Source of the DNA: Marinobacter salicampi
Lineage (GTDB): Bacteria; Pseudomonadota; Gammaproteobacteria; Pseudomonadales; Oleiphilaceae
Direction: 5' to 3'
DNA length: 64,000 nucleotides
Assembly (NCBI RefSeq): GCF_011074795.1
Contig: NZ_JAAMPF010000008.1
Coordinates: forward strand, 62,001 to 126,000
Shown here: positions 10,998 through 22,672 of the stretch, piece by piece
Position numbering within the stretch: the stretch's first letter is position 1
Layout: the number at the start of each line of letters is the position of its first letter
The notes under the pieces: model-generated
What the model saw: only the letters and a program-made list of their open reading frames with translations
What the model was told of the DNA's origin: nothing
The model's database searches: none
Program-made: the position numbers and the translations under genes

Positions 10998-12365
10998 TTA
11001 GATTTCCCCGACCGGAATCGGATCGGCGTGGGCGGCCCTTCGGGGATGGCGGATACCCTGCTCGAACTCGTGCCGGAAGTGCTTGAGGGCGGTTTCCAGC
11101 GGCATGGCCGCCCCCGGGGCGTGGGCACAGAACGTCAGGCCGGGACCGTTGTCCTTCGCCAGTTTGGCCAGCATTTCGATGTCGCCTTCCTCGCCTTCCC
11201 CGCATTCCAGCGCCTGCAGCAGCTTGACCACCCAGGGCAGGCCATCCCGGCAGGGGGTGCACCAGCCGCAGGACTCCCGGGCAAAGAACTGCTCCAGGTT
11301 ACGCATCACCGACACCATGCTCTGATCCTCAGTGACGACCGTCAGCAGTCCCGTACCCAGCCGGCTGCCCTCCTTGCCCACGGTGTCGAAATCCAGCGGC
11401 AGTTCCAGATGCTCGGGTATCAGAAAGCCGGTACTGGCGCCTCCGGGCAGCCAGGCTTTCAGTTTGCGTCCGTTCCTGACACCGCCGGCCAGCTCCAGTA
11501 TTTCCTGACCCGTGGTGCCCATGGGCAGCTCCCATAGGCCGGGCCTTTGCACGGGCCCCGAAACCCCATAAAGCTTGGTGCCACCGTCGTCGGTACGGTC
11601 GCCGGAAAGTTGCTGGTACCAGTCAGACCCCTTGAGCATGACCGCCGGCACGTTACACAGGGTCTCGACGTTATTGACCACCGTAGGCTTGCCCCAGGCT
11701 CCGGATTGACCGGGAAACGGCGGTTTGGCACGGGGGTTGGCGCGCTTGCCTTCAAGTGAGCTGATCAGGGCGGTTTCCTCGCCACAGATATAGCGACCGG
11801 CCCCGCTATGGAGCACGATGTCGAAGTCGAAACCGCTGCCGGCGATGTCCGTTCCCAGCCAGCCCGCTTCACGGGCTTCGGCAAGGGCCTGATTCAGGAC
11901 GTGGGCGCATTCCACATACTCTCCCCGCAGGAAGATATAGCCCATTTTGGAGTTGTTGGCGTAGGCACCGATGATCATGCCTTCGATCAGCAGGTGGGGT
12001 TGCTGTTCCATCACCAGCCGGTCCTTGAAGGTGCCCGGCTCCATTTCGTCGGCATTACATACCAGGTAGCCCCGGGGCATATCGCCACCCTGCAGGGTGA
12101 GGCTCCATTTCAGGCCCGCCGAGAAACCGGCGCCGCCCCGGCCGCGTACATTGGCCTCTTTCATCGCGGCGATGACAGCCTTGGGGTCTCCCTTCAGAAC
12201 CGCCTCCAGCGCTTCATAACCTTCCTGGGCCCGATAATCCTCGAGGTTCACCACGCGCCCGTCATCATGCAGTCGCCAGGTCAGGGGGTGGGTTTCGGGC
12301 CTGCGTTCGTCTTCGGACTGCAGGATACGGCTACGGTATCTCAGGGCCTTTCGGCGATCGCTCAT
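10998..12365 (-). CDS. nuoF: NADH-quinone oxidoreductase subunit F (NADH/FMN)
   Basis: Entry point of complex I: it binds NADH and FMN and passes electrons to cluster N3. The NADH-binding glycine-rich stretch [13 protein letters not shown] (about residues 74-86) and the C-terminal [4Fe-4S] motif [12 protein letters not shown] are intact. It has 455 residues, near the usual 440-450. The ATG overlaps the nuoE stop by 4 bp. Confidence 0.98.
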   Translation of the reverse strand: MSDRRKALRYRSRILQSEDERRPETHPLTWRLHDDGRVVNLEDYRAQEGYEALEAVLKGDPKAVIAAMKEANVRGRGGAGFSAGLKWSLTLQGGDMPRGYLVCNADEMEPGTFKDRLVMEQQPHLLIEGMIIGAYANNSKMGYIFLRGEYVECAHVLNQALAEAREAGWLGTDIAGSGFDFDIVLHSGAGRYICGEETALISSLEGKRANPRAKPPFPGQSGAWGKPTVVNNVETLCNVPAVMLKGSDWYQQLSGDRTDDGGTKLYGVSGPVQRPGLWELPMGTTGQEILELAGGVRNGRKLKAWLPGGASTGFLIPEHLELPLDFDTVGKEGSRLGTGLLTVVTEDQSMVSVMRNLEQFFARESCGWCTPCRDGLPWVVKLLQALECGEGEEGDIEMLAKLAKDNGPGLTFCAHAPGAAMPLETALKHFRHEFEQGIRHPRRAAHADPIPVGEI

Positions 12366-12883
12366 GGGTAGGCCTCCAGCAAGTCGTTCAGGTCCTTGGG
12401 CAAAACCGGGCCATAGGTATCCTGATCAATCATCAGAGCCGGACCTCCGTCACAGGCGCCCAGGCAACAGACCGGCAGCAGGGTGAAGCGGCCGTCTTCA
12501 GTGGTCTGACCAAACTCAACGCCAAGCTGATCAACAAGCCCCTGGCGCAGCTCATCGAAACCGGTGAGAAAACAGGAACTGCTGTCGCAGACCAGGATCA
12601 CGTGGCGACCCACCGGCTGGCGGAAGATCAGGCTGTAAAAGGTGGCCACACCTTCGATGGTAGCCGGGCCCAGGCCAAGGGCATCGGCTATGGCGGGAAT
12701 GGCACCGTCCGGTACCCAGCCCTCCCGGCGCTGTACGATCTTCAGAGCCTCCACGCAGGCAGCCTGGGGCTGCTCAAAATGATGGAGCTCGCCCCTGATG
12801 GCCTCAAGGTCATCGGGATGAAGGCTGAACCCGTCGCCATCGGTGGCAATGGTTCTGGGGGGCATGGAGTTGGAAGGGTTCAT
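12362..12883 (-). CDS. nuoE: NADH-quinone oxidoreductase subunit E ([2Fe-2S])
   Basis: Thioredoxin-fold 24-kDa subunit that carries cluster N1a next to the FMN site. The four cysteine ligands appear as CDSSSC and, about 35 residues later, [10 protein letters not shown]. It has 173 residues, normal for the family. It overlaps nuoCD upstream and nuoF downstream by 4 bp each, so the C-D-E-F block is tightly coupled. Confidence 0.97.
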   Translation of the reverse strand: MNPSNSMPPRTIATDGDGFSLHPDDLEAIRGELHHFEQPQAACVEALKIVQRREGWVPDGAIPAIADALGLGPATIEGVATFYSLIFRQPVGRHVILVCDSSSCFLTGFDELRQGLVDQLGVEFGQTTEDGRFTLLPVCCLGACDGGPALMIDQDTYGPVLPKDLNDLLEAYP

Positions 12884-14655
12884 CGGTCTACGTCCGCCAT
12901 AACGAAATCAATGCTGCCCAGGTGGGCGATCAGGTCCGGTACGAATCCGCCGCGCATGAGCGCTGGTATCTGCTGCAGATGCGGGAAGCTCGGCGTCCGG
13001 ATACGGGTCCGGTAGCTCATGGTGTTGCCGTCGCTGGTCAGGTAATAGCTATTGATGCCCTTGGTGGCCTCCACCATCTGCATGGACTCGTTGGGCGGCA
13101 GCACCGGCCCCCAAGACACCTGCAGAAAGTGGGTAATCAGGGTTTCAATGTGCTGCAGCATCCGTTCCCTGGGCGGTGGCGTGGTCAGGGGATGGTCGGC
13201 CTTGTAGTCGCCGGCGGGCATGTTGTTGACGCACTGCTGGATGATCCTCAGGCTCTGGCGCATCTCCTCGATACGGATCTGGCCGCGGTCGAAGACATCG
13301 CCGTTGGCTGCCAGGGGCACCTCGAACTCAAAGTTGTCATAGCCTGAATAGGGGCGCTGCTTGCGCAGGTCGAAGTTGCATCCGGTGGCCCGCAGATTGG
13401 GTCCGGTAACGCCCCACTCGATGGCTTCGCGGGTATTGAAAGGCGCAACATTGCGGGTACGCTCAAGGAAGATGGTGTTCTCCATCATGGTGCGTTCGTA
13501 TTCCCGCAAACGCTTGGGCATCCAGTCGAGAAAACCCTGGACCAGCTTTTCCCAGCCGGTGGGCAGGTCCTGCATGACGCCACCAATCCTGAACCAGGCC
13601 GGGTGCATGCGGAAACCGGTGATACCCTCGATCACCTCGTAGGCCTTCTGCCGGTCAGTGAATGTGAAGAACACTGGCGTCATGGCGCCGAGATCCTGCA
13701 GGTAGGTGCCCAGGAACAGCAGGTGACTGCTGATGCGGAACATTTCGGCCATCATCACCCGGATGGTCTCAACCCGCGCTGGCACCTGGATGCCGGCGAG
13801 TTTCTCCACCGCCAGTATGTAGGGCAGGTTATTCATCACCCCGCCGGTGTAGTCGATCCGGTCAGTATAGGGAATGAAACTGTGCCAGGACTGGCGCTCG
13901 GCCATCTTCTCAGCGCCCCGGTGGTGGTAGCCGATGTCGGGCACGCAATCGATGATTTCCTCACCGTCCAGTTGCAGCACGATGCGGAACGCGCCGTGGG
14001 CGGACGGATGGTTGGGCCCCAGATTGAGGAACATGAACTCGCTCTCGCCCCGCTCCCGTTCCATGCCCCAGTCCTCCGGCTCGAACTTCAGGGCCTCCTG
14101 GTCCGCCTGCTGGCTCTCTAGGGTCATGGTGTAGGGGTCGAACTCGGTGGCACGGGCCGGATAATCGCGCCGCAGCGGATGGCCGGACCAGTTGGGCGGC
14201 ATGAGTATGCGGGTCAGGTGGGGGTGGCCGGTGAATTCGACACCGAACATGTCCCACACCTCTCGCTCGTACCAGTTGGCGCAGGGAAATACCGAAACGC
14301 AGCTGGGCAGACGCAGACTGTCTTTGTCGAGTGCCACCTTGAGCATGATGTCGGCATTACGATCAATGGACATCAACTGGTAGAAAACCGTGAAATCGGA
14401 AGCGGGCAGACCCTGGCGATTATTCCGCAGGCGCTCATCGACGGCAGACAGGTCGAATAGCAGGTTGAAGGGGGCGGACATGTCACGCAGGAACTGGAGC
14501 GAGCCGATCAGGCGCTCGGCGGTTACCCATACCACCGGCATACCGGTGCGGGTGTCCTGACGCACAAAATGCTCATCGCCAAAGCGCTGGGCCAGGGCGG
14601 AGTAGATGTCGTAACCGGTATTTGCCGGTGGTGTGACAGTCGTTGCTTCATCCAT
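12880..14655 (-). CDS. nuoCD: NADH-quinone oxidoreductase subunit C/D fusion
   Basis: Fused 30-kDa (NuoC) and 49-kDa (NuoD) subunits, as in enterobacteria and Pseudomonas. The NuoC part covers about residues 1-180, ending near [14 protein letters not shown]. The NuoD part covers 200-591, with [20 protein letters not shown] and the quinone-site [11 protein letters not shown] place the start at ATG 14655 (591 aa). A TTG at 14670 in the same frame would add five residues, but neither has a well-spaced ribosome site, so the start is not settled. It lies 86 bp after nuoB. Confidence 0.95.
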   Translation of the reverse strand: MDEATTVTPPANTGYDIYSALAQRFGDEHFVRQDTRTGMPVVWVTAERLIGSLQFLRDMSAPFNLLFDLSAVDERLRNNRQGLPASDFTVFYQLMSIDRNADIMLKVALDKDSLRLPSCVSVFPCANWYEREVWDMFGVEFTGHPHLTRILMPPNWSGHPLRRDYPARATEFDPYTMTLESQQADQEALKFEPEDWGMERERGESEFMFLNLGPNHPSAHGAFRIVLQLDGEEIIDCVPDIGYHHRGAEKMAERQSWHSFIPYTDRIDYTGGVMNNLPYILAVEKLAGIQVPARVETIRVMMAEMFRISSHLLFLGTYLQDLGAMTPVFFTFTDRQKAYEVIEGITGFRMHPAWFRIGGVMQDLPTGWEKLVQGFLDWMPKRLREYERTMMENTIFLERTRNVAPFNTREAIEWGVTGPNLRATGCNFDLRKQRPYSGYDNFEFEVPLAANGDVFDRGQIRIEEMRQSLRIIQQCVNNMPAGDYKADHPLTTPPPRERMLQHIETLITHFLQVSWGPVLPPNESMQMVEATKGINSYYLTSDGNTMSYRTRIRTPSFPHLQQIPALMRGGFVPDLIAHLGSIDFVMADVDR

Positions 14656-14741
14656 GATTACGTGGCTCAACTTCTGATAAATCAGCAGCGGAACGACGGG
14701 TACTGCGTTATCCCCTCGGCGTTATCCCTCGGCTCGGGCCT

Positions 14742-15422
14742 TCAAAGTTTGTCCGGTGTTCGCAGTTCTGTGGTCTGAATGCGCCTGGCCCGGTGCTTCT
14801 CCCGCTGGGATGGCATGTCAGCGCGATAGACGCCCTGGTCCCCCACGACCCAAGACAGCGGACGCCGCTCTTCCTGGATGGAGTCCTGCAGCAATTGGAG
14901 GCCCTGCAGAAAAGCTTCCGGCCGGGGTGGGCAGCCCGGCACATAGACATCCACGGGCAGGAACTTGTCCACCCCCTGGACCACCGAATAGATATCGTAC
15001 ATCCCCCCTGAGTTGGCACAGGAGCCCATGGAAATAACCCATTTCGGTTCCAGCATCTGATCGTAGAGCTGCTGAATAACCGGCGCCATCTTGATGAAAC
15101 AGGTACCGGCAATCACCATGAAATCGGCCTGCCGCGGGGAGGCCCGGATAACCTCGGCACCAAAACGGGCAATATCATGGGGCGAGGTAAACGCCGTGGT
15201 CATTTCGACATAACAGCAGGACAGCCCGAAGTTGTAAGGCCAGAGGGAGTTCTTGCGGCCCCAGTTGACGGCGTCATTCAAGACATCGCTGAGCTTGCCG
15301 GTGAATACGTTGCGCTCCAGCTGCTGCTTGACCGGGTCCTCCACCCTCTGGCGCCGCTCAAGCGGGTACTGGCTGTTGTCCTTGGCAATGGCATCGTCGG
15401 CTCGCGTCAACGTGTATGACAT
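14742..15422 (-). CDS. nuoB: NADH-quinone oxidoreductase subunit B (N2 cluster)
   Basis: Carries the terminal [4Fe-4S] cluster N2 that reduces quinone. The unusual tandem-cysteine motif is visible in [12 protein letters not shown], with the other ligands in [10 protein letters not shown] and [10 protein letters not shown]. At 226 residues it matches the E. coli protein (about 220). The C-terminal 40 residues are basic and less conserved. It follows nuoA after a 79-bp gap. Confidence 0.98.
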   Translation of the reverse strand: MSYTLTRADDAIAKDNSQYPLERRQRVEDPVKQQLERNVFTGKLSDVLNDAVNWGRKNSLWPYNFGLSCCYVEMTTAFTSPHDIARFGAEVIRASPRQADFMVIAGTCFIKMAPVIQQLYDQMLEPKWVISMGSCANSGGMYDIYSVVQGVDKFLPVDVYVPGCPPRPEAFLQGLQLLQDSIQEERRPLSWVVGDQGVYRADMPSQREKHRARRIQTTELRTPDKL

Positions 15423-15501
15423 GAGGTTCCTCCCTAGGACGAGACATAATCCGGATGACAGCCTGACTACCCGAAAACGTTAGTTAAACTCGGCAATAGA
15501 T

Positions 15502-15912
15502 TCAACTGCTGCGCTGGGGACGGGGCCGTGGGCTGGGAGCCCAGTCCAGCGCGCCCACTCTGGCATCATAGAGCAGCCCGGCCAGCAGAATGAAAATAAA
15601 CACCGCAGCCCCCCAGAAACCGGGCCAGCCCAGCTCTTCAACCGCCACAGCCCAGGCAAACAGGAACACCGCTTCAATATCGAAAATGACGAACAGCATG
15701 GCGACAAGGTAGAACTTGACCGAAAAGCGCTGGCGCGCGCTGCCAGTACCGATGATACCGGACTCGAAAGGTAGATTCTTGCTGGGCCCCTTGCCGCGTC
15801 CGCCCAGCACGCTGGAGGCGCCAATCATGAAGGCACACAGACCCAGCACGGCAAGAATATAGAACCCGATGGCCCAGTTCTGGGCAATGCTTTGCTGGAT
15901 CTGATCGGCCAT
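15502..15912 (-). CDS. nuoA: NADH-quinone oxidoreductase subunit A
   Basis: First gene of the nuo operon; a three-helix membrane subunit, 136 residues. It has the NuoA signature [20 protein letters not shown] in the first loop, followed by [20 protein letters not shown] (conserved acidic residues D and E in TM2). A strong GGAGGGACGA precedes the ATG at 15912. The upstream 129 bp to the tRNA hold a candidate promoter. Confidence 0.97.
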   Translation of the reverse strand: MADQIQQSIAQNWAIGFYILAVLGLCAFMIGASSVLGGRGKGPSKNLPFESGIIGTGSARQRFSVKFYLVAMLFVIFDIEAVFLFAWAVAVEELGWPGFWGAAVFIFILLAGLLYDARVGALDWAPSPRPRPQRSS

Positions 15913-15950
15913 TCGTCCCTCCGTTGGACTTATTGACTGAACCGGAAACT

Positions 15951-15979
15951 ATTAAAAAACTAACAGGAGGAAAGGTCGA
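15951..15979 (-). promoter_or_regulatory. candidate sigma-70 promoter of the nuo operon
   Basis: On the minus strand TCGACC (15974-15979, 4/6 to consensus) lies 17 nt before TTTAAT (15951-15956, 5/6). It would start transcription about 30 nt before the nuoA ATG. Read-through from the tRNA-Pro promoter is an alternative. Confidence 0.4.
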
Positions 15980-16041
15980 GAGCAAATCTGCATATTCAGA
16001 GGGGGAAGCTAAGAGCGGCAAAAACCGGGAAAATCAGGAAT

Positions 16042-16118
<77 letters not shown>

Positions 16119-16129
16119 ATATGCGCGGT

Positions 16130-16158
16130 ATTATACTGAACAGTGTGATGAATACCAG
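16130..16158 (-). promoter_or_regulatory. promoter of tRNA-Pro
   Basis: A perfect TATAAT (16130-16135) is preceded, 17 nt away, by CTGGTA (16153-16158, 3/6). The GC-rich stretch ACCGCGC after the -10 fits the discriminator of stable-RNA promoters under stringent control. The start would fall a few bases before the mature tRNA 5' end at 16118. Confidence 0.55.
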
Positions 16159-16188
16159 TGGGCCCCGCGAACCGCGGACCAGTTCCGA

Positions 16189-16740
16189 CTAGCTGGCATC
16201 CGCCATCACCAGATGATCCGTCAAGCTCTGAAGATCGTCAAATACGTTGACCTGGCTCAGGGGCCGCTTTTGCAGATGATACTCGGTATCACGGCCGTTT
16301 CCGGTCCGTACCAGATAGGGCCTGCAGCCCGCCGCCAGCCCCGCCTCAAGATCCTTGCGACTGTCGCCGACCATGATGCTGCCGGAAAGATTTTTCAGGC
16401 CCAGGGCATCGCGGATCTCATGGAGAAGGCCTGGCAGTGGCTTGCGGCACGTGCAGCCATCATCTGGATGATGCGGACAGAAGGCGATGTGATCTATGCA
16501 ACCGCCTGCTCTGCCAACCAGTTGGTTGAGGCGTTCGTGCATGGCCCCGAGGGCATCCCGGTCGTACAGGCCGCGGCCAATACCCGACTGGTTGGTGGCC
16601 ACCGCTATGCGGTGGCCGGCCCGACACAGCCGGCCAATGGCTTCAATGCTGCCGGGCAAAGGCTGCCACTGGGCCACCGAACAGATGTAGTGGCCATCGT
16701 ACTGGTTAATGACTCCGTCCCGATCAAGAATGATCAGCAT
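16189..16740 (-). CDS. gmhB: D-glycero-beta-D-manno-heptose-1,7-bisphosphate 7-phosphatase
   Basis: HAD-family phosphatase that removes the C7 phosphate in ADP-heptose synthesis for the LPS inner core. HAD motif I is DRDGVIN with nucleophile D6 and acid D8. Motif II is VATNQSG, and motif III/IV is [11 protein letters not shown] near residue 137. The zinc-binding loop [14 protein letters not shown], which separates GmhB from other HAD enzymes, is present near 91-104. It has 183 residues, as usual. It follows glyS by 8 bp, so it is in the glyQS transcript, an arrangement common in pseudomonads. Confidence 0.93.
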   Translation of the reverse strand: MLIILDRDGVINQYDGHYICSVAQWQPLPGSIEAIGRLCRAGHRIAVATNQSGIGRGLYDRDALGAMHERLNQLVGRAGGCIDHIAFCPHHPDDGCTCRKPLPGLLHEIRDALGLKNLSGSIMVGDSRKDLEAGLAAGCRPYLVRTGNGRDTEYHLQKRPLSQVNVFDDLQSLTDHLVMADAS

Positions 16741-16748
16741 CGCAAACC

Positions 16749-18830
16749 TTAGCTTGTACCAGGCAACAACGAGATATCTGCCACCCTGAGGAACAGGTTA
16801 CGCAGGCGATTCAGCAAGGCGAGCCGGTTGTTGCGTACGGCATCGTCCTCGGCCATGACCATCACTTCGTCAAAGAAACGGTCTACCGGCGCACCCAACT
16901 GCGCCAGCGAGCTCAGGGCAGCCCCATAGTCGCCCTGTTCGAACAGGGGCGCGACTTGTCCGGCCTGATGTTCGACCTGTTGTGCCAGGGCCCGCTCGGC
17001 ATCGTCCTGAAGCAGGCCCGTGTCAACCTGTTCGCCGATAACATCCCCGCCCTGTTTGGTGAGAATGTTGGAGACCCGCTTGTTGGCAGCGGCCAGGGCC
17101 TGGGCTTCCGGCAGGCGACGGAAGGCCTCTACCGCCCGCACACGCTGGTCAAAGTCCAGGGGCCGTGTGGGCCTGCGGGCGTGGACCGCCAAGTAGACTT
17201 CCGCGCCAATGCCCTGCTCGTCGTAGTGGGCCCGGAACCGCTCCAGCATGTAATCGACCACGGCGCTGGCCGGGTCCCGGGCCGGCAGGTTGTCGAAGTT
17301 TTCCGCAGCCCACTCGCAGCAGACCTGCAGATCCAGGGCCAGGCCCCGTTCGACGATGATCCGCAGTACGCCAAGGGAGGCACGGCGCAGGGCGAAGGGA
17401 TCGCGAGTGCCGGAAGGCGGCTGGTTAATACCGAACAGCCCGACCAGGGAATCCAGGCGATCGGCGATGGCGACGGCACAGCCGGTCAGCGTAGCGGGCA
17501 GGTCATCACCGGCAAACCGGGGCATGTACTGCTCGTTCAGGGCCTTGGCCACATCCGCATGTTCGCCGTCATGAACGGCGTAGTACTGACCCATGATGCC
17601 CTGGAGTTCGGTGAATTCCAGCACCATTTCGGTGACCAGATCGGTCTTGGCCAGCATCGCCGCCCGTTCTGCCAGGGCCGGGTCTGAACCAATGGCGTCT
17701 GCAATCCGGCGTGCAAGGGCGGCGACCCGCACGGATTTATCGTAAATACTGCCCAGCCTATCCTGGAAGACGATCGGCTTGAGCCGCTCGATCCGGTCTT
17801 CCAGCCGCACCTTGCGGTCGGTTTCATAGAAAAAGGCGGCGTCCGACAGGCGCGGACGTATGACCTTTTCATTGCCGGACACTACCTGGGACGGATCTTT
17901 GCTTTCCAGGTTGGCCACAGTGATGAACAGAGGGAGCATGCGTTCCTGGCTGTCCAGCACGTGGAAATATTTCTGGTGTTCCTTCATGGAGGAGATCAAC
18001 GCCTCTGGCGGAACGTCCAGAAAGCGCTCGTCAAACCGGCCAAGCAGCGGCACCGGCCATTCGTTCAGCGCTGTGACCTCATCCAGCAGGTCGTCGTCAA
18101 TCACGGCGGTACCGCCGCCCTGCTTTTGTGCGATCTCTTCGACCCCCGCACGGATTTTGGCCCGGCGCTCGGCAAAGTCGGCAATGACCCAGCCTTCCTT
18201 CTTCAGCACCACCTCATAGTCATTTGGCGTCGGGATGATGAGGGATTTGGGACAATGGAACCGGTGGCCGTGGGTCTTGTTGCCCGGAGTCAGCCCCATG
18301 ATGGGATGGTCGAGGACTTTGTTGCCCACAAGCATGATGACCCAGTGCACCGGGCGGACGAATTCAGTTCTGTGAGCGCCCCAACGCATCCGCTTGGGTA
18401 TGGGCAGGTTTGCCAGGGACTGCTCGATCAGGCCGGGCAGCAGTTCGGTGGTGCTCCTGCCCTGCTCAACGGTGCGATAGACCACCCAGGCGCCCTTGTC
18501 AGTTTCCAGGGTATCCAGCTGATCCGGAGCCACGCCCAGCGACGTTGCAAAGCCGGTCAGTGCCCGGGTGGGGTTGCCGGCGTCATCGAAGGCTGCCTTG
18601 ACCGCAGGGCCGCGGCGTTCCACCGCTTTATCCGGCTGCGACCCGGCCAGATCACGAACCCGTATGGCCAGACGCCGGGGTGCCGCGAAAGATTCGATCC
18701 GGGCAAAGCCGATGCCGGCTTCCTCGAGACCTTTGCCAAGGCCGTCGGTAAAGGCCGCGGACAATGACTTCAATGCCTTGGGTGGCAGCTCTTCGGTACC
18801 GATTTCGACGAGAAAATCCTGTGTCGCCAT
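16749..18830 (-). CDS. glyS: glycine--tRNA ligase beta subunit
   Basis: Beta chain of the bacterial alpha2beta2 glycyl-tRNA synthetase; it binds tRNA while the alpha chain activates glycine. The 693-residue protein begins [20 protein letters not shown], the classic GlyS N-terminus, and includes the family block [13 protein letters not shown] near residue 280. The C-terminal anticodon-binding region covers roughly 570-680. It begins 2 bp after the glyQ stop. Confidence 0.98.
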   Translation of the reverse strand: MATQDFLVEIGTEELPPKALKSLSAAFTDGLGKGLEEAGIGFARIESFAAPRRLAIRVRDLAGSQPDKAVERRGPAVKAAFDDAGNPTRALTGFATSLGVAPDQLDTLETDKGAWVVYRTVEQGRSTTELLPGLIEQSLANLPIPKRMRWGAHRTEFVRPVHWVIMLVGNKVLDHPIMGLTPGNKTHGHRFHCPKSLIIPTPNDYEVVLKKEGWVIADFAERRAKIRAGVEEIAQKQGGGTAVIDDDLLDEVTALNEWPVPLLGRFDERFLDVPPEALISSMKEHQKYFHVLDSQERMLPLFITVANLESKDPSQVVSGNEKVIRPRLSDAAFFYETDRKVRLEDRIERLKPIVFQDRLGSIYDKSVRVAALARRIADAIGSDPALAERAAMLAKTDLVTEMVLEFTELQGIMGQYYAVHDGEHADVAKALNEQYMPRFAGDDLPATLTGCAVAIADRLDSLVGLFGINQPPSGTRDPFALRRASLGVLRIIVERGLALDLQVCCEWAAENFDNLPARDPASAVVDYMLERFRAHYDEQGIGAEVYLAVHARRPTRPLDFDQRVRAVEAFRRLPEAQALAAANKRVSNILTKQGGDVIGEQVDTGLLQDDAERALAQQVEHQAGQVAPLFEQGDYGAALSSLAQLGAPVDRFFDEVMVMAEDDAVRNNRLALLNRLRNLFLRVADISLLPGTS

Positions 18831-18832
18831 GA

Positions 18833-19810
18833 TTATGGGTTCCCTCTCTCGATTTCGGTTTCACTATCCGCCAGCATTTCCTGACGCAGATTGTCAGGTG
18901 CCATGGGGAAGCCCAGCGTCTTGCGGCTGTCGAAGTAGGCCCGGGCGACCGCGCGGGCCAGGGTCCGGACCCGAAGAATAAAGCGCTGGCGCTCGGTGAC
19001 GGATATGGCGTGCCGGGCATCCAGCAGGTTGAAGGTGTGAGACGCCTTGAGCACCTGCTCGTAGGCCGGCAGGGCCAGCCCTACTTCGATCAGGCGCTGA
19101 CTTTCGCGCTCGTGGACGTCAAAGCTGTGGAACAGGAACTCGGTGTCAGCCTGCTCGAAGTTGTAGGTGGACATCTCCACTTCGTTCTGGTGAAACACAT
19201 CGCCGTAGGTGACAATCCCGTCGGGACCGTGGGTCCACACCAGGTCGTAGACGCTGTCCACCCCTTGCAGGTACATGGCAATTCGCTCGAGCCCATAAGT
19301 AAGCTCACCGGTGACCGGATAGCACTCCAGGCCGCCCACCTGCTGGAAATAGGTAAACTGTGTCACTTCCATACCATTGAGCCAGATTTCCCAGCCCAGG
19401 CCCCAGGCGCCCAATGTCGGCGACTCCCAGTTGTCTTCCACGAAACGGATATCATGGACCAGAGGATCGAGTCCGAGGGCGCGCAGGGAATCCAGGTAGA
19501 GCTCCTGGATATTGTCCGGTGACGGCTTGAGGACCACTTGGAACTGATAGTAATGCTGCAGACGGTTGGGGTTCTCGCCGTAACGGCCGTCGGTTGGACG
19601 CCGGCTGGGCTGGACGTAGGCGGCGTTCCAGGTCTCCGGACCGATGGCACGGAGAAACGTGGAGGGATGAAAGGTACCGGCGCCGACTTCCATATCCAGG
19701 GGCTGGAGTACGACACAGCCGTGCCTCGCCCAAAAGGTCTGCAGAGCCAGAATTAGGCCCTGAAAAGTCTCGACATTCTGATTTTTATCGAATTTTGCCT
19801 TGTCTGTCAC
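18833..19810 (-). CDS. glyQ: glycine--tRNA ligase alpha subunit
   Basis: Catalytic alpha chain of glycyl-tRNA synthetase. [21 protein letters not shown] and [20 protein letters not shown] are family blocks. The frame is open up to ATG 19864, but the perfect -10 box ends only about 15 bp before that codon. The GTG at 19810 (325 aa) leaves a normal leader and gives a length nearer the family's 300-315, so I choose GTG. The ribosome site there is weak (AGGC). It is the first gene of glyQ-glyS-gmhB. Confidence 0.93.
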   Translation of the reverse strand: MTDKAKFDKNQNVETFQGLILALQTFWARHGCVVLQPLDMEVGAGTFHPSTFLRAIGPETWNAAYVQPSRRPTDGRYGENPNRLQHYYQFQVVLKPSPDNIQELYLDSLRALGLDPLVHDIRFVEDNWESPTLGAWGLGWEIWLNGMEVTQFTYFQQVGGLECYPVTGELTYGLERIAMYLQGVDSVYDLVWTHGPDGIVTYGDVFHQNEVEMSTYNFEQADTEFLFHSFDVHERESQRLIEVGLALPAYEQVLKASHTFNLLDARHAISVTERQRFILRVRTLARAVARAYFDSRKTLGFPMAPDNLRQEMLADSETEIERGNP

Positions 19811-19878
19811 GACGATTGCCTGCTGCGCTGTCTGTGTGTTGTGCCGGGAAATCCACCCCTGCACATCGAAGGGTCGGC

Positions 19879-19907
19879 ATTATACGCTGCTCAGGCCGCT
19901 ATTTCTA
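19879..19907 (-). promoter_or_regulatory. sigma-70 promoter of glyQ-glyS-gmhB
   Basis: TAGAAA (19902-19907, 4/6) and a perfect TATAAT (19879-19884) are separated by 17 bp on the minus strand, just after the trkA stop. The predicted start near 19872 gives a leader of about 60 nt to the GTG at 19810. Confidence 0.65.
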
Positions 19908-19933
19908 AGCAGTCGCAGAAAACCTGCCCGGCC

Positions 19934-21307
19934 TCAGAAAAATGTCAGGCCCACCTGGAACAGCCGTTCCACGTCCCGGATACGGGACTTGTCCACCAGG
20001 AATAGGATGACATGGTCGTCCGGCTGAACCCGGATATGGTCGTGAGCAATCAGCACTTCATTGTGGCGAACAATCGCGCCAATGGTGGTGCCTTCCGGTA
20101 GCTGGATTTCATCAAGGCGTTTGCCGACCACTTTCGAGGAGCGATGGTCCCCGTGGGCAATGGCTTCGATGGCCTCCGCCGCGCCCCGGCGCAGGGCGTG
20201 CACATTGACCACATCGCCCTTGCGGACGTGGGTTAGCAGGCTGCCGATGGTGGTCTGCTGGGGCGAGATGGCAACGTCGATTTCACCGCCCTGGATCAGG
20301 TCCACGTAGTCAGGATTATTGATCAGGGTCAGGACCTTACGGGCACCAAGGCGTTTGGCCAGCAGCGAGGCCATGATGTTGGCTTCGTCGTCGTTAGTGA
20401 CTGCGCAGAAAACGTCGATGCGCTCGATATTCTCTTCTAGCAGGATGTCCTTGTTGGCGGCGTTGCCCTCCAGCACGATTGTCTTGCGCAGGCTCTCGGA
20501 CAGCATCACACAGCGCTCCCGGTCCCGCTCCAGCAGCTTAACCTGATAGCGGTCCTCCAGGGTTCGGGCCAGGCGCTGGCCGATGTTGCCGCCACCACAG
20601 ATGAAGACCCGCTTGTAGGGTTTTTCCAGGGGCTGCAATTCGCTCATGACCTTGCGGATGTGATCGGTGCCGGCAATGAAGAAGACTTCGTCGCCATCCT
20701 CAATCACCGTATCGCCCTGGGGAATGATGGGTCGGTCCTTGCGGAAGATGGCCGCCACCCGGGTATCGGTCTTGGGCATGTGGGAGCGTAGGAAAGCCAG
20801 CTCGTGGCCCACCAGCGGGCCACCCTTGGTGGCGCGGATGGCCACCAGCCTGACCAGGCCCTTGGAGAACTCCAGAACCTGCAACGCGCCGGGATATTCG
20901 ATGAGCTGGGTAATGTGCTCGGTGACCACCTGCTCGGGACTGATCAGTACATCCACCGGGAAGCCGGAGTCCCCGAACAGCTCCTTGCGCGCCAGGTAGG
21001 CGTTGGCCCTGACCCGGCTGATCTTGGTCGGCGTCTTGAACAGGGAATAGGCGACCTGACAGGCGACCATGTTGGTCTCGTCGCTGTTGGTCACGGCAAT
21101 CAGCATGTCGGCGTCTTCGGCGCCGGCCTGGCGCAGGATGGTCGGGTAGGAGCCCCGGCCCTGGACCGTGCGGATGTCCAGGCGATCCTGCAGTTCGCGC
21201 AGGCGCTGGCCATCACTGTCGATAACAGTAATGTCGTTGGCTTCGTTGGCGAGGTTTTCGGCCAGAGTCCCGCCGACCTGACCTGCCCCTAGGATGATGA
21301 TCTTCAT
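19934..21307 (-). CDS. trkA: Trk potassium transport system peripheral protein TrkA
   Basis: Cytoplasmic NAD(H)-binding regulatory subunit that gates TrkH/TrkG potassium channels. The 457 residues show the expected duplicated architecture. RCK-N 1 starts at [20 protein letters not shown], followed by RCK-C near 145-225. RCK-N 2 starts at [19 protein letters not shown] (about 233), followed by a second RCK-C. It lies 15 bp after rsmB, the same def-fmt-rsmB-trkA order found in many gammaproteobacteria. Confidence 0.97.
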   Translation of the reverse strand: MKIIILGAGQVGGTLAENLANEANDITVIDSDGQRLRELQDRLDIRTVQGRGSYPTILRQAGAEDADMLIAVTNSDETNMVACQVAYSLFKTPTKISRVRANAYLARKELFGDSGFPVDVLISPEQVVTEHITQLIEYPGALQVLEFSKGLVRLVAIRATKGGPLVGHELAFLRSHMPKTDTRVAAIFRKDRPIIPQGDTVIEDGDEVFFIAGTDHIRKVMSELQPLEKPYKRVFICGGGNIGQRLARTLEDRYQVKLLERDRERCVMLSESLRKTIVLEGNAANKDILLEENIERIDVFCAVTNDDEANIMASLLAKRLGARKVLTLINNPDYVDLIQGGEIDVAISPQQTTIGSLLTHVRKGDVVNVHALRRGAAEAIEAIAHGDHRSSKVVGKRLDEIQLPEGTTIGAIVRHNEVLIAHDHIRVQPDDHVILFLVDKSRIRDVERLFQVGLTFF

Positions 21308-21322
21308 AATCCGTTACCTTGG

Positions 21323-22672
21323 TCAGACATCTGTTGCGTGCTCAGGGGTCGACTCTTCGCGCTCCAGTACCCCGTAGAAAAAACCGTCATGGGCCTGAGG
21401 GTCGGGTAGCAGCTGGCGTCCGTAGCCGGTGTCCGTGCCCCAGGTGACCTGGGGCTGGATCAGTCGGGCGTCGGCCTGTTGGCGAAGAAACCGCTGAATT
21501 ATACGGTGGTTCTCCTGGGGGAATACAGAGCAGGTAGCGTATACAAGGCGCCCCCCGGGTTTCAGTATGCGCCAGAGATTCGCCAACAGCCCCAGCTGTA
21601 TTCCGGCCAGCGGTGTAATGTCCGCTTCCCGGCGCAGCAGCTTGATGTCCGGGTGACGCCGGATCACACCGCTGGCGCTGCAGGGCACGTCGAGCAGAAT
21701 GCGGTCGAACGGCTCGTTATCCCACCAGCTTTCGATATTGGCGGCATCGGCCTCGGTCAGGGTTGCGCTCAGGCAGAGGCGATCCAGGTTTTCCTGAATC
21801 CGTGGTAGCCGAGACGCAGACTGGTCAATAGCGACCACTTCGGCCAGGTCCGGCCCCTGCTCCAGAATCGCGCAGGTCTTACCACCGGGGGCTGCACAGG
21901 CGTCCAGTACCCTCTGGCCCGGCTTGAGGTCCAACAGCAGCGTACACAGTTGCGCCGCTTCATCCTGGACACTGACGGCACCGTCGCCAAAACCCGGCAG
22001 GCGCTCCACAGGCACCGGCTGGGCCAGCTGTATGCCATAGGGCGCCAGCCTGGTTGGCTGTGCTTCGATACCGGCTTCGGTAAGCCATTGCAGATACTGT
22101 TCACGACTGCCCTGCTCCGCATTCACCCTCAGGGTCATGGGAGCCTGGACGTTATTGGCTGCCAGAATGGCCTGCCAGTGCTCAGGCCAGTTGTGACGTA
22201 ACTTTTCCACAATCCAGTCCGGATGGCTGAAGCGGGCGCCCGGCTTCTCCGGCTCGGGCTCGCCATCGCGCTGGGCCGCACGCAATATGCCGTTGACCAG
22301 GCCGGTGAGGTGAGGCCGCCCCAGGGTACGGCAGGCTTCCACGGTCTCGTTGAGCACGGCGTAGCTGGCCTGTTGGCTGTGGCGAAGCTGAAACAGCGCC
22401 ACGATCATGAGTTGGTGGATAACCCGGTCCGACTTGCGCAGGGGGCGCTTCATACGCGGGCTCAGTTCGGCGTCCAGGCGGTGGTACCAGCGACAGGCGC
22501 CGTAGCACAGAGCCTGCAGTTCCGGTCTTTCCGAAGCGTCGACGCTGGCCTGGCCCAAGGGCAGGCATTGGGACAGGGACTGCCCGTCTTCCACCGCCTG
22601 CAGCACCATGGCGGCAGCCGCGCGAACCGGTTGCTGCGACGGGATCGACCGGTACTCGGGTGAGTTGGCCAT
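21323..22672 (-). CDS. rsmB: 16S rRNA (cytosine(967)-C(5))-methyltransferase
   Basis: SAM-dependent enzyme that makes m5C967 in 16S rRNA. The N-terminal NusB-like RNA-binding domain covers about residues 1-150. The methyltransferase domain follows, with VLDACAAPGGKTCAILE (SAM motif I), DVPCSASGVIRRHPD (motif IV with a catalytic-region Cys) and YATCSVFPQEN (motif VI, nucleophile Cys). It has 449 residues, close to the usual 430. Its ATG directly follows the fmt stop codon. Confidence 0.96.
   Translation of the reverse strand: MANSPEYRSIPSQQPVRAAAAMVLQAVEDGQSLSQCLPLGQASVDASERPELQALCYGACRWYHRLDAELSPRMKRPLRKSDRVIHQLMIVALFQLRHSQQASYAVLNETVEACRTLGRPHLTGLVNGILRAAQRDGEPEPEKPGARFSHPDWIVEKLRHNWPEHWQAILAANNVQAPMTLRVNAEQGSREQYLQWLTEAGIEAQPTRLAPYGIQLAQPVPVERLPGFGDGAVSVQDEAAQLCTLLLDLKPGQRVLDACAAPGGKTCAILEQGPDLAEVVAIDQSASRLPRIQENLDRLCLSATLTEADAANIESWWDNEPFDRILLDVPCSASGVIRRHPDIKLLRREADITPLAGIQLGLLANLWRILKPGGRLVYATCSVFPQENHRIIQRFLRQQADARLIQPQVTWGTDTGYGRQLLPDPQAHDGFFYGVLEREESTPEHATDV

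Noticed and set aside
9995-11086. Long plus-strand open frame opposite nuoG (363 codons)
   Set aside because: It is the antisense shadow of nuoG, whose protein matches the family throughout. GC-rich coding DNA often leaves long antisense frames.
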